From: JAFGNB01 sp050304135
GTDB taxonomy: Bacteria; Fibrobacterota; Chitinivibrionia; Chitinivibrionales; Chitinispirillaceae
Length of the DNA: 64,000 nt
Reading direction: 5' to 3'
NCBI GenBank assembly: GCA_050304135.1
Contig: JBNLDC010000079.1
Coordinates: forward strand, 11,471 to 75,470
The notes beneath the pieces are model-generated. The model did no database searches. It was not told the origin of the DNA and was given only the letters and a program-made list of their open reading frames with translations. The position numbers were made by a program, and so were the translations under genes. Shown one piece after another: positions 55,201 to 62,866 of the stretch. Position 1 is the first letter of the stretch. Each line of letters begins with the position of its first letter.

Positions 55201-55382
55201 AGTTTTGTTACCGAGTCTGTTGCGGACTGCGTAAGGCGCAGGTCGATCAGTGAATCGATACGGTGCCAACGGGCGGTAAACAACCCGGTGGTTTCAGCTG
55301 CGGTTGCATGTTCCACGTGGGTAAGAAGGAAAAAAACAACAGCGGCAGAGTGGTACATTTTACGATAAGAGAATACAGACAT
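49215..55382 (-). CDS. Thioester-containing alpha-2-macroglobulin family protein
   Basis: A 2055-residue exported protein with a cleavable signal peptide (to about residue 29) instead of the lipobox usual in enterobacterial homologues. The MG2-type motif RAIYRPGQTVYFKG lies near 612, the A2M motif LTRWNMLGFAHT near 1310, and the thioester site YPYECAEQLFSRF is intact (Cys1508), followed by alpha-alpha toroid helices and a receptor-binding-like beta domain. A Gly/Met/Ala-rich loop near 1190-1250 (GGGYGGGKMRMAKMKSMPAP) may be the bait region. Bacterial A2Ms trap attacking proteases. AAGGAA precedes the start. Pbp1C, the common partner, is absent. Confidence 0.9.
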   Translation of the reverse strand: MSVFSYRKMYHSAAVVFFLLTHVEHATAAETTGLFTARWHRIDSLIDLRLTQSATDSVTKLLKAAKDKTDNEQTVKALIYLMRLGSFKEEDALVKSINLLKSEIHGAATPVRSLLYSLLGESYLRYYQYNRWVILERTPTADSDTGSIDTWDLQTILAHSSEAYLASLRSSTELKSISLEKFGKAILLYRNDLQRRPTLYDLLLHRAVEYFSRDEIELTRPAVTFTLNNSDYFKPSAGFLQLKITTHDSTSLKFHALQLLQSCMAFHANDTDPSALVAADLNRLAFVYEGSVLENRDSLYLTALRQLRKRFSDHPVSGEITFIIATMLHNQAQSWNPSDKGPHRWKARKAIALCDSVRRQFPESYGAGLCRSLADRIRAKELSLTVENAVVPETPFKVLLTYRNLQKIHWRQLQFGAEKWRSLARQGNRDSIATILASVKPAAQWSTAIPDPGDFQRHTVEIAQGKVPAGHYIILCSPDSSFTCKGSAVAWAAVQVTRIGFVTRALTSGAQEFRLLDRTTGTPLPGVSVKALTQVYNRQLRAYRNRTFGTWTSDPQGKVVIPAKKGKQHTISVHCAIGKDRFDSDHQFYLYRYGEPKKRMQPRTVFFTDRAIYRPGQTVYFKGIMLTTNGEKSEIAAGKKTTVRFYNVNGQEVAHHTLTSNSFGTIHGSFTTPTGVLNGQMQLSNGQGSCYFSVEEYKRPTFSVTLNPYTGTKFPGDSIRITGKATAYAGQSIGNAQVQYRIIREPHFPFQYRYYWRPPNRGSTTAMANGTVTTDAAGGFRIDFCALADPSIPRKDNPVFTYTLYVDITDITGETRSASTRVSVGYTALHLDMTIPRQAATGSPLPLTLSSANANGVFVPAKGEITIHRLAPPATVFRSRPWVRPDTAIMTEEEFHKRFPGDLYGNEDDITTWKPAKQVFHTTFHTDTSTTIPLPKSSKWKPGVYVAKGKSTDRNGTPVTVTRYFTLYSAKKGTLPRPTPDFFVAVRNSGEPGSTAAFLVGSGYSNVTILYEIEHHNTITRAGKVEISNGQKLITIPIEEQHRGGFILHTVFMHQNRCYRHSSTVSVPWSNKELALSFETFRDKLTPGEKEQWRIKIAGKKGEQVAAEMVAALYDASLDAFTSHWWDFSIYPVYNSPRFTWNEDNGFSTGNSDLCSNDWYTIFTSPSRFEPELNLFGYGFEGGNRRHGGIGFGGGYGGGKMRMAKMKSMPAPSAAAAPRRDVLKKEAIPATIFSKGGYADNIDGILTESAGRTAGGGAPPEKAPATPDLTTVTVRTNLNETAFFYPTLSTNDNGEVTVNFTIPEALTRWNMLGFAHTKDLKYGSITGSLVTRKELMVVPHAPRFFRENDRITFTAKVVNLSDSTLDGNAQLLLFDAATMQPVDSAFGNRRAARGFTVPKRESTPLAWTLSVPEGIGAVTFRVVAKAGSYSDGEEQMLPVLTNRMMVTESVPLSIREKGTKQFKLPNLISANGGSTTLRNHRLTLEFTTNPVWYAIQALPYLIEYPYECAEQLFSRFYGNSLASHIVNASPRIKAVFDQWRSREPDALLSNLEKNSDLKALALEETPWLLDGKNESANKQRVALLFDLNAMAEGSERTLQRLRKMQYPSGGWPWFDGSPEDRYITQYITTGLGRLNHLGVLPTGKDNNVETMQRAALRYLDEKIRDDYEEILRGDHPEYDHLSEIHIQYLYMRSFFTKTALPANCRKAYDYFTGQAKKYWPEKRRYMQGMIALALHRAGATNVPPIIVRSFKENALVNDELGMYWKEMYEQPSWWWYTAPIESQACMVEVFEEVARDTASVEACKTWLLKSKQTQSWPTTRSTAEACYALLLRGTSQLTAAPAVSITLGTVTVDPRKQKNLATEAGTGHFKTSWDAGQITPDMGTISVTSERNGVAWGAVYWQYFEQLDKITGSATPLNLDKKLFLQKQGPRGTVLTPITAKTKIKPGDRMTVRIALRVDRDMEYVHMKDMRASGFEPLNVFSGYRWQDGLGYYESTRDAATNFFFPTLRKGTYVFEYPLVTAHAGDFSNGVTTVQCMYAPEFTSHSEGVRVKVVR

Positions 55383-55830
55383 GGTAATTCCTTGATGAGA
55401 GGGGAACTAATGCAGAAACGAACGCGACACGAAAAACGTTACACCACGGTCTTGTTACCGCTTACTACAGGTGAACACCGGCCGGTACAATTAATTAATT
55501 TCTGTTCAGAATTGGCCATTTCCGGACACTAAGGTGGTACATTGAGCCCGTCGAAATGCTCTCGAAGCGATGCACTGAGTTGATCGAAGTGTGACCGAGT
55601 TTCCCGTTAAAATGTGTTATTTCGAGAGCCCTTCGATGCACTCAGGGACCACCTCAATGACCGTTATAGAATAAACTGTTCAATCCTGAACAGGAACTAA
55701 TTAGATAATATAGTATCACGGGGCGGAACTGAAAAACAGTACTGGTTTTTGGTATGAAACCGGTTGAAATAAAGACGGGTCCGCAAATGGAGCGGACCCG
55801 TTTACAACACCGGTTATATCGATGTCTATG
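55383..55830. other. Intergenic stretch with a mosaic of dispersed repeats
   Basis: No gene recognised. A repeat block at 55531-55660 has 7-bp terminal inverted repeats (aggtggt at 55532-55538, accacct at 55648-55654) and inner fragments of the type gtcgaaatgctctcgaagcgatgcact/gagttgatcgaag, resembling the repeat family at 16635. The minus-strand terminator near 55775 belongs to the M6 protease gene. Confidence 0.6.
55771..55804 (-). terminator. Rho-independent terminator of the M6 metalloprotease gene
   Basis: A perfect 10-bp stem (acgggtccgc at 55775-55784 with gcggacccgt at 55792-55801) and a 7-base loop. Read on the minus strand it is followed by the T-rich sequence CTTTATTT, about 30 bp after the protease stop. 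Confidence 0.8.
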
Positions 55831-58800
55831 CTACCGGACGCCGAGCATTGCGGAATGAACTTTTTGCGAACCCCCGGCATGCTGTACCAGCAGTCGGGCA
55901 ACGAGTGTACCCATCGGCAGTGCACCGCCGGTGCGGCTGCGGGGTTGCCATGAGAACCGCAGTATTTTCCGGTTCAGAGCACTTACTCTGGAAAAGTCAA
56001 CCGGGTTTGAGTACAGACAGTTGCCTACGCGGTTATAAATAAGTATCGTACCCCTGATTTCATCTCCCGTAGGGAGGTACGCAAAGGTACACACTTCACC
56101 GGAGTGCACGGGATTGGGAGATACGCTGAACCGGGGTGCGGTTGACGGACGTTCAAATCGCTTCTGTTCCGCGACAACCGCAATCGGTATGGTAACGGTA
56201 ACCAGGCAGGGAATCAGAAGCGGTGACGGTTTATCAGGATCGTTGTGATAGATCACCAGCGTATCCTGATACGTTCCCGGTTCAACCGCGGTAGCGTCCA
56301 GTGTGAAGGCTATCCGGCCGGCGGTGCCTCCCGGAGTGGTGACTTTTTGCAGTTGTGTTGTAATAAGGGGAGGGGCGGTGGTATCAGGTTGGCTGCTATT
56401 ACGTTCCCGTGGGCTTCCGGTGGCCGAGCAGATCCAGTCTACTGCCGAGTCGAGATCAACCAGACCGTTACGTTGAATGGAGGCATCGCAGAGTGGAATT
56501 CCCTCACCCTTCCAGACAGTACCTTCCGGCGGAAGAATCGGAATGCCGTTCGATTTGACAAAGTCGACTCCGCGGCCGGTGGCATCGAGCAGCGTGACAG
56601 CGACTTCGAGGGTCGCGTCGAACTGCCACATGACGTTGAGTCCCATAAATTTCGAAGTGGAAGTGGAATCGGACTGCTGATCGACAATCGAGTACGTTGC
56701 CCCCTTTTCGAGAATGAACCCGTCGGGGAACGTGAAGCTTCCCGAGGTGGATTTGTTATCGTCCCAGACCAGTTGCCATCCGGAAAGATCCATGTCCGCG
56801 CCTTCGTTGTAGATTTCGATGGCATCCGGTGTAACGGCATCGGCTCCAAGCCAGAGTTCGTTGATGACAACTTTCTTGATCAGGTTCCGGGTAGTTGCAC
56901 TGAGAACAAGGTCACCGGTACCGGTGTTGTTCAGTGTCAGAGCCTGGGGAGCGGTGGTGCCCTGCAGGATGTTGAGCGTGATCTGATCGCCCGTTAGAGC
57001 GATGGAGGGTTTTTTCCTGATGGAGAACATTCCCGAAAGCGCCGTGGGGTTGCCGTCGGTATCGGTAAGTTTGACGATACAGGAATCACTCTCAACCAAC
57101 GGTACCGGCCAGATAAGTTGACTGTCGGTTGCCGAAATGCCGGAGCGTACGGGCGTGAAGCTCTTCCCGCCGTTACTGCTGAAGGAGGCATCGATTCCCT
57201 GGAGCGTAACTCCCTGAGAACGCCAGGATATTGTGGTGGTGTCATTCGCGTATAGTTCGATTCCCGCCTCCGGAGTAACTACCCGAAGTGCTCCTTTGAG
57301 TCCGAACAGCACTTTAACGATGTGATCCGCGGTAATATTGTTCAATCGTATGGTATCGACAAGTGCCGAAGCAGCGCTGTCGATGGTAATGGCATCAACC
57401 TGATAGCCACTGTCGGATGTTATGGAAAATGAAAGTGATGCGCCCGAGGGTACTGAAATTTTACCCGACGGGTTAAGTACGCCGTGCTCTCCCGCCGAGG
57501 CGACAACAGCGAAGAGAGGACCGGTGGTTTCGCCGACACTGAAACTCATGGTATCGGCAACATCGCTCATACTGTATACCTTCAGACCGGAGTTTGAACC
57601 ATTCCACCAGTGGGCATTCGGGCCGGTGTTGTCGTCAAAGCGGTCCTTGTATCCGCCACGGAAGAGATCTCCCGCACGTCCGGAATTGAAGTTGTTCTCC
57701 AGGTGGAATGCATTATCGGCCTGCATCAGCGACACAAGATAATGCGAGTTAGCGGTACGCTGTTCGTAATCGTTCGATCCGTCCTGGTCAACGTGCCAGA
57801 TCATGAAACCGGAATCAGGCAGCGTTCTGAACCTGCCGACGCGCCGTCGTGCCTCGATATAGTATCGTTCACGATCATTGCTTTTATTGCGGAAAACAAA
57901 CGAGGTGTTCATGTCGGTGGGCAGCTGGGTAAATACGGTTCCCACCGTGATATCAGTGATATCGGTTACCGCATCCCAACCCGAATAATCCCGCAGGTAG
58001 GCGCACGGGCCGATGGGATTGGTGGTACCGGTATTGCACATAAGACAGAACACGCCCACACCACTCGATTCTCCGCCGTAGTCATAGAGGTCAGGCCAGC
58101 TGAAGAGCATGTGTCCGTTCTCATGACAAAAGGTACCTATCTTCAGTGAAGTACCAATGTTTGACATCTGGTAAACTGAGGCGTAGATGTCCCCGGAAAT
58201 GAGCACGTTGTTCATCCGGCCCTGATGCGGCCACAGACCCTGTGACCATCCCTGGGTCGGACTTCCCGCATAAAGGACATTGATTGCCTGGATGATTTTT
58301 CTGGTACCGTTCCATGGGGAAGTGGAGGTGGTCGTGGACAGTCCGGAAAAATCAAACCCATCGTTCTTAAGCCATGAAAGAGCTTCGTTGATGAGTTCCT
58401 GAGCCCGGGAACCGAAATTCGCGTCGCGGGAGTCGTAATACGATTTGCGATTCCTCGCCCGGTAATACCCCACAACAATATTCTGGTAGTCAACTTTGCC
58501 GCCTGAAACATCAATAAAGAAGTCACGGACCGATCCGTTGTTGCGGAAACCGGTATAATCGCGCTTATTGACAAAGTCTTTGATGGAGTCAATCGGTACC
58601 GTGGAGGGTTGATCCGAGAAGTCGATAAGAATGGTAAGACCGGTGAGTTCGCCGGTAACCGGGCGATTTCTCAATAATGAAGAGGTTGCCGGTGGTGCCG
58701 ATGCGGTACCCGAAGGCGGGGCTGCAAGCAGGGGGGCTGCATCCGGATCGGTTTCTTCCCCGAGAAGCTGCTTCCGTACCGCCCCGTGACGGGCAAGGCG

Positions 58801-59145
58801 TGCACTTCTCGAAATTCGCAGATGCTGTGTTCTGTTGCCTGGCGCAGACGCCGTTGCTTTCGGCAGTCCCTTTACCGGTTGGTACTTTATTCCGGTGGAG
58901 ACCAGTTCGGAGGAATCGGCACTGAGTTCCGCGTAGCAGATCCATCCGGATGCATTGTCGCGGATAAGCGTGAAACCATCGGGTGATTCCACCCGCTGAA
59001 AAAATTCATCACCCCAAACAAGTACCGTTACGTTTGATCCATCCGGTTGTGCAAGATCGAATTGTTCACCATAATAAGGAACGCCGAATGATGTGAAAAA
59101 AAATGTTAAACAGAACACAGTTAAAACGCTTAATTGCTTCTGCAT
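55831..59145 (-). CDS. M6 family metalloprotease with lamin-tail and C-terminal sorting tail
   Basis: A 1104-residue exported zinc protease. Signal peptide MQKQLSVLTVFCLTFFFTSFG, a propeptide-like region with VPYYGEQFDLAQPDG and VESPDGFTLIRDN, then the M6 catalytic domain with the zinc motif CHENGHMLFSWPDLYDYGG (His341, Glu342, His345). Beyond it lie a beta-rich region (VVASAGEHGVLNPSGKISV), a lamin-tail-like domain (VVINELWLGADAVTPDAIEIYNEG, about 757-835) and a C-terminal FlgD-like tail (FSVSPNPVHSGEVCTF to the end). The ATG at 59145 is chosen because GGGGAGAG precedes it. A terminator follows the gene. Confidence 0.9.
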   Translation of the reverse strand: MQKQLSVLTVFCLTFFFTSFGVPYYGEQFDLAQPDGSNVTVLVWGDEFFQRVESPDGFTLIRDNASGWICYAELSADSSELVSTGIKYQPVKGLPKATASAPGNRTQHLRISRSARLARHGAVRKQLLGEETDPDAAPLLAAPPSGTASAPPATSSLLRNRPVTGELTGLTILIDFSDQPSTVPIDSIKDFVNKRDYTGFRNNGSVRDFFIDVSGGKVDYQNIVVGYYRARNRKSYYDSRDANFGSRAQELINEALSWLKNDGFDFSGLSTTTSTSPWNGTRKIIQAINVLYAGSPTQGWSQGLWPHQGRMNNVLISGDIYASVYQMSNIGTSLKIGTFCHENGHMLFSWPDLYDYGGESSGVGVFCLMCNTGTTNPIGPCAYLRDYSGWDAVTDITDITVGTVFTQLPTDMNTSFVFRNKSNDRERYYIEARRRVGRFRTLPDSGFMIWHVDQDGSNDYEQRTANSHYLVSLMQADNAFHLENNFNSGRAGDLFRGGYKDRFDDNTGPNAHWWNGSNSGLKVYSMSDVADTMSFSVGETTGPLFAVVASAGEHGVLNPSGKISVPSGASLSFSITSDSGYQVDAITIDSAASALVDTIRLNNITADHIVKVLFGLKGALRVVTPEAGIELYANDTTTISWRSQGVTLQGIDASFSSNGGKSFTPVRSGISATDSQLIWPVPLVESDSCIVKLTDTDGNPTALSGMFSIRKKPSIALTGDQITLNILQGTTAPQALTLNNTGTGDLVLSATTRNLIKKVVINELWLGADAVTPDAIEIYNEGADMDLSGWQLVWDDNKSTSGSFTFPDGFILEKGATYSIVDQQSDSTSTSKFMGLNVMWQFDATLEVAVTLLDATGRGVDFVKSNGIPILPPEGTVWKGEGIPLCDASIQRNGLVDLDSAVDWICSATGSPRERNSSQPDTTAPPLITTQLQKVTTPGGTAGRIAFTLDATAVEPGTYQDTLVIYHNDPDKPSPLLIPCLVTVTIPIAVVAEQKRFERPSTAPRFSVSPNPVHSGEVCTFAYLPTGDEIRGTILIYNRVGNCLYSNPVDFSRVSALNRKILRFSWQPRSRTGGALPMGTLVARLLVQHAGGSQKVHSAMLGVR

Positions 59146-59367
59146 TTCCCCTCTCCCCATGGTGAAATAATTATTTCGGTGTGTTGATGACCGTTTGAGA
59201 ATAATATAAGGTGAATATTTATAGAATAGAGTTTTTTTTGAACCTGATTTCAGAAAAGTGCACGCTTAATTTTGGTATTGCTGAATCCGGATGCATCTAC
59301 AAGGGGGAATATGTCAGGAACCATCGGTTGAACAGTCCAATTTCTGCAGGATGTTTTTGTCGACGTG

Positions 59368-59396
59368 TTGCACAATTTGGTGCAGGAATGTAGTAT
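59368..59396 (+). promoter_or_regulatory. Candidate promoter of the NifA-like gene
   Basis: TTGCAC (59368-59373), 17 bp, TAGTAT (59391-59396). The transcription start would fall at the inverted repeat at 59401. The remaining part of 59146-59367 holds no recognised feature beyond the divergent promoter that must serve the M6 gene. Confidence 0.4.
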
Positions 59397-59400
59397 GATG

Positions 59401-59437
59401 TTGGTACAAAAATGAATCGAAAAATATTTTGTACCAA
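59401..59437. promoter_or_regulatory. Inverted repeat, candidate operator
   Basis: Arms TTGGTACAAAA (59401-59411) and TTTTGTACCAA (59427-59437), perfect over 11 bp with a 15-base spacer, 66 bp before the NifA-like start codon. Its place on the predicted start site suggests binding by a dimeric regulator. Confidence 0.6.
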
Positions 59438-59503
59438 AATTGTGGTTTAAAATTGTTCTTCCACTAACGGTTTACTATTTTTGTAACCCGGAAGGAAACG
59501 TCG

Positions 59504-61066
59504 ATGCAAACTGACAATGTTCAGAATCAACTGAGTTTCAATGGTCTGACAGTACTCTATCAGATCGCCCACCTGCTGTCGTCTGGAAAAGAACTTGAAG
59601 AGACGATGTCGGAGATCCTCGGTATATTGGAGGAACAGGCCGGTATGAAACGGGGCATGATTGCGATTCTCAGTCCGGATAACGACGAGGTCGCCATAGA
59701 TGTCGGCCGCGGGCTTTCCGATGAGGAGAAGCGCAAAGGAAAGTATCGACCGGGAGAAGGGATTACCGGCAAAGTGGTTGCCACCGGACGACCGATCGCT
59801 GTTCCATCCCTCAACGAAGATCCGCAGTTTCTCGATCGGACCGGTGCCAGAAAAAATATCGAGATTGCCAATCTGGCATTTCTTTGTGTTCCGGTGAAAA
59901 CAGGGACTTCGGTTATCGGTGCACTCTCCGTTGATCGTGTGGCGGTTGAGGATGCGGTTACGCTTGATGGTGAACTCCGTTTTCTTGAAGCAGTTGCCGA
60001 TATCATTGCTCAGACGGTTGATGTTCGCCGGCAGCAGTACAACCGGATTCACTCTCTTGAACAGGAAAATCTCGAACTCCGCAAGAATCTTGAAAACAGG
60101 GGAAAACCCGATCAGATGATCGGCAACAGTTCCTCGATGCGCAATGTCTACCGGCAGATTGCGCAGGTCGCTCCCTCAAGCACCAGTGTACTCATCCGAG
60201 GCGAGACCGGTACCGGTAAGGAACTTGTGGCACGGGCGATTCATCAGAAAAGCATATGCTCAACCGGACCGTTTATCCCGGTCAACTGTGCTGCACTGCC
60301 GGAGTCGCTTCTGGAAAGTGAACTTTTCGGGCACGAGAAGGGGTCGTTTACCGGGGCTACGTCAAAACGGATCGGCCGGTTCGAGGCTGCCGACAACGGT
60401 ACGCTTTTTCTCGATGAAATCGGTGAGATGTCGCCGGGTGCTCAAAGCCGTCTGCTGCGGGCAATTCAGGAAAAGGAGTTCCAGCGGGTAGGGGGGAATG
60501 AATCGATCCAGGTGAATGTCCGTCTGATCTGTGCCACCAACCGTAATCTCGAACTTGATGTACGGGAGGGGCGCTTCAGAGAAGACCTCTACTACCGTAT
60601 CAACGTGTTCACCATCATTCTGCCTCCGTTGCGCGAGCGTGGTGCCGATGTGCTCATGCTGGCCGATTATTTTGTGAAAAAGTATTCTCAGCTTCATTAT
60701 AAAAAAGTCGAGCGGATTTCCACGCCGGCTATTGATATGCTCAGCGCTTACCACTGGCCGGGCAATGTCCGGGAACTCGAAAACGTTATCGAGCGGTCAA
60801 CACTGGTTGCCGACAGTAATGTCCTCGAAGGACACGACCTTCCGCCCACCATCCAGCTCAAGGAACCGATTCTCAAAGGTAGACGGAACGATTCGTTCGA
60901 AAATATGGTTGCCGCCTACGAGAAAGAGCTCATTGTCGATGCGCTCAAGGACACCGAAGGTAACCAGAGCGAAGCCGCCCGGCTGCTCGGTACCACCAAG
61001 CGGATTATCCAGTACAAGATCGACAAGCTCGGGATTGATTTCAAGAGGTACCGCAAGCAGGTGTAA
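59504..61066 (+). CDS. NifA-like sigma-54-dependent transcriptional activator (GAF-AAA-Fis)
   Basis: A 520-residue regulator. An N-terminal GAF domain (about 15-170, with GITGKVVATGRPIAVPSLNEDP) is joined by a short coiled coil to the sigma-54-interacting AAA+ domain (MIGNSSSMRNVYRQI, Walker A GETGTGKE, the GAFTGA loop in the form GSFTGA, Walker B TLFLDEIGEM) and a C-terminal Fis-type helix-turn-helix (GNQSEAARLLGTTKRIIQYKIDKLGI). It activates RNA polymerase with sigma-54 and senses a signal through GAF. Its targets cannot be read from this window. AAGGAAA precedes the ATG at about the right spacing. Confidence 0.93.
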   Translation: MQTDNVQNQLSFNGLTVLYQIAHLLSSGKELEETMSEILGILEEQAGMKRGMIAILSPDNDEVAIDVGRGLSDEEKRKGKYRPGEGITGKVVATGRPIAVPSLNEDPQFLDRTGARKNIEIANLAFLCVPVKTGTSVIGALSVDRVAVEDAVTLDGELRFLEAVADIIAQTVDVRRQQYNRIHSLEQENLELRKNLENRGKPDQMIGNSSSMRNVYRQIAQVAPSSTSVLIRGETGTGKELVARAIHQKSICSTGPFIPVNCAALPESLLESELFGHEKGSFTGATSKRIGRFEAADNGTLFLDEIGEMSPGAQSRLLRAIQEKEFQRVGGNESIQVNVRLICATNRNLELDVREGRFREDLYYRINVFTIILPPLRERGADVLMLADYFVKKYSQLHYKKVERISTPAIDMLSAYHWPGNVRELENVIERSTLVADSNVLEGHDLPPTIQLKEPILKGRRNDSFENMVAAYEKELIVDALKDTEGNQSEAARLLGTTKRIIQYKIDKLGIDFKRYRKQV

Positions 61067-61235
61067 TCGTACCTTTGTAAATGGAATCGGCGTGTCATGA
61101 ATGAGCATGCCACAATTTGTGATAGTATTTCACTATTCGCCTCTATACTGAAAGAACATGAACGTATTCATCGTAACCAAATAATGTGAACCAAAATAAT
61201 GTGGCATGCAGTAGGAAAATAAACGTATTTATATT

Positions 61236-61268
61236 AACCAAATGGTGTGCCATGTCCACTTGTGGCAT
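61236..61268. repeat. Left 33-bp direct repeat flanking the DUF4143 ATPase gene
   Basis: Begins aaccaaatggtgtgccatgt and ends ttgtggcat; 31 of 33 positions match the copy at 62634-62666, in the same orientation. Two shorter related pieces (aaccaaataatgtg and accaaaataatgtggcat) precede it at about 61176-61206. Confidence 0.85.
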
Positions 61269-61273
61269 ACCTG

Positions 61274-62452
61274 TCAAACAGGAAACAGTACCGAAACATC
61301 TTTCTCAAAAAATTCCTCGAAGGGAATTCCACCGGCACCGACAAAGACCGGTATCGCCTGCGGACACACTTTAAGAAACGCGTTCATTCCATGCGGGGAA
61401 TCAAAACGCGATGTCTGCACTTCCACCGCATATATCTTCCTCGGTCCGCGAATGACAAAGTCAACTTCCTTGTCCCGCAACCTCCAGTAAAAACATTCAT
61501 TCGGTGTTCCCTGCAGACCGGAGCATAAAAAACCTCCCACAGCGTTTTCCACCACCCGCCCCCATAAACGGTGATCTTCACGAATCTGCCGGTTTGGAAT
61601 GGAAAGCACCGCATTGACAATAGCATTGTTCCAGACGATAAGCTTGGGACTGCTGCCCCGTTTTTTCGGTCCTTCCACCCTGAACTGTTCGAGCCCGGAT
61701 ACGAGAAATGCCGACTCGAACAACGTCAGATAATGTGCAAGGGTCGTGGTATTTCCCGCCTCCTGGAGCTGTCCGAGCATTTTATTGTAGGATACTATCT
61801 GTGCGGGGTACGAACAGGCGAACATGAAAAGATGCCTGAGCAGGGCCGGTTTGGCGATTGTCTGCATCTGGAGCACATCTTTCGCGAGAACGGTTTCGAT
61901 AAGCGAGTCACGCACGTATCCCGACCAGACCTGTTCGTCTTTTGTAAACTTTGCGGCACCGGGATATCCCCCGAAGTACAACCATTCGTTCAGGGTATAC
62001 CCGAACGCGTCCCGCATCTCCCGGTAATTCCAGTGGTCGAACCGGTGCAGCAGAAATCGTCCGGCCAGACTCTCCGTTACCCCCTTCTGAAGCAGCAGTG
62101 CTGACGATCCTAGCAGTAGAACCCGCAAGCCTCTGGTTTGTTGCCGCTCAGAATCCCACAGCAATTTGACTGTTTCACTCCAGCCGGCCACTTTCTGAAT
62201 CTCATCGATGATCAACAGACAATCGGGCTGTTCAGATGCCCGTCTCCACGCTGATTCAATCCAGGATGGTCCGGGAGGCAGCGGGCTGTCGGCAGTGACA
62301 ATAACCGAAGGACCGTTCCACATGGACGCAATCTGATGAGCGGCCGTGGTTTTGCCTACCTGACGAGGTCCGATGATTATATGAATAATGTTCTTATATT
62401 CCCGTAACCGGGAATAAATTCCATGAACTGCAGTTCTCGTATAATCTGGCAT
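61274..62452 (-). CDS. AAA-family ATPase with DUF4143 domain
   Basis: A 392-residue ATPase. Walker A is GPRQVGKTT, Walker B is CLLIIDEIQKV, with sensor LLLGSSALL. The C-terminal DUF4143 half starts around WLYFGGYPGA and contains DKEVDFVIRGPRKIYAVEVQ, a D..E-x-Q/K-type nuclease-like strand pattern. Such genes are abundant as lone, mobile-looking copies in bacteria; their function is unsettled. Here the gene lies between 33-bp direct repeats and next to a truncated gene remnant, which supports recent mobility or rearrangement. Confidence 0.9.
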   Translation of the reverse strand: MPDYTRTAVHGIYSRLREYKNIIHIIIGPRQVGKTTAAHQIASMWNGPSVIVTADSPLPPGPSWIESAWRRASEQPDCLLIIDEIQKVAGWSETVKLLWDSERQQTRGLRVLLLGSSALLLQKGVTESLAGRFLLHRFDHWNYREMRDAFGYTLNEWLYFGGYPGAAKFTKDEQVWSGYVRDSLIETVLAKDVLQMQTIAKPALLRHLFMFACSYPAQIVSYNKMLGQLQEAGNTTTLAHYLTLFESAFLVSGLEQFRVEGPKKRGSSPKLIVWNNAIVNAVLSIPNRQIREDHRLWGRVVENAVGGFLCSGLQGTPNECFYWRLRDKEVDFVIRGPRKIYAVEVQTSRFDSPHGMNAFLKVCPQAIPVFVGAGGIPFEEFFEKDVSVLFPV

Positions 62453-62552
62453 AACTTCTATTATTGTAATTTGTTACAAGTTTAAACACATCTGTTTGAC
62501 AGTACCTGGTACTCTTGAATTATATGTTTCGACACTTTTAAAATCAACAAAA

Positions 62553-62590
62553 TACTCAGTAATTGAGTAAAAATACTTAGTCATTGAGTA
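62553..62590. promoter_or_regulatory. Two tandem inverted repeats, candidate operator pair
   Basis: TACTCA-gtaat-TGAGTA at 62553-62569 and TACTTA-gtcat-TGAGTA at 62574-62590: the same 17-bp dyad twice with 21-bp period, that is, two helical turns apart. It lies about 100 bp upstream of the minus-strand DUF4143 gene, within the interval between the direct repeats. Confidence 0.6.
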
Positions 62591-62633
62591 AAATGTATGT
62601 TGGGTATAGGCAAATAATCACAATAGTTACGAT

Positions 62634-62666
62634 AACCATATGGTGTGTCATGTCCACTTGTGGCAT
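62634..62666. repeat. Right 33-bp direct repeat
   Basis: Matches 61236-61268 at 31 of 33 positions. It ends where the decayed coding fragment begins. Confidence 0.85.
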
Positions 62667-62821
62667 TTAACGGAAAAACTCTATACGCTCTCTGGTGGAT
62701 CCCTAAGGAGAAAAATGTAGGTTATGCAATCGAATATGGTCTCACATTCCAAAGCCCTGGCCTTGGTGGAAGTGCTGAACTTAAAAATAGCGGTTTCTCG
62801 GTGCGATTACTTAAAGATTAG
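62666..62821 (+). pseudogene. C-terminal remnant of a Fibrobacter major-paralogous-domain-like protein
   Basis: The frame from 62666 reads FNGKTLYALWWIPKEKNVGY, then AIEYGLTFQSPGLGG, and closes with KNSGFSVRLLKD before TAG at 62819-62821. The ending GFSVRxxKD with preceding Trp-rich strand resembles the end of FISUMP/TIGR02145 domains, which normally close with GLSVRCVKD-like sequence. There is no start codon with a ribosome binding site, and the frame is closed by a TAA at 62633-62635, inside the start of the direct repeat. The rest of 62453-62866 is non-coding. Confidence 0.5.
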
Positions 62822-62866
62822 AAGAAAATAGCCGGCTAAAAAACTTAATCGTTTGCCTAACTACTA

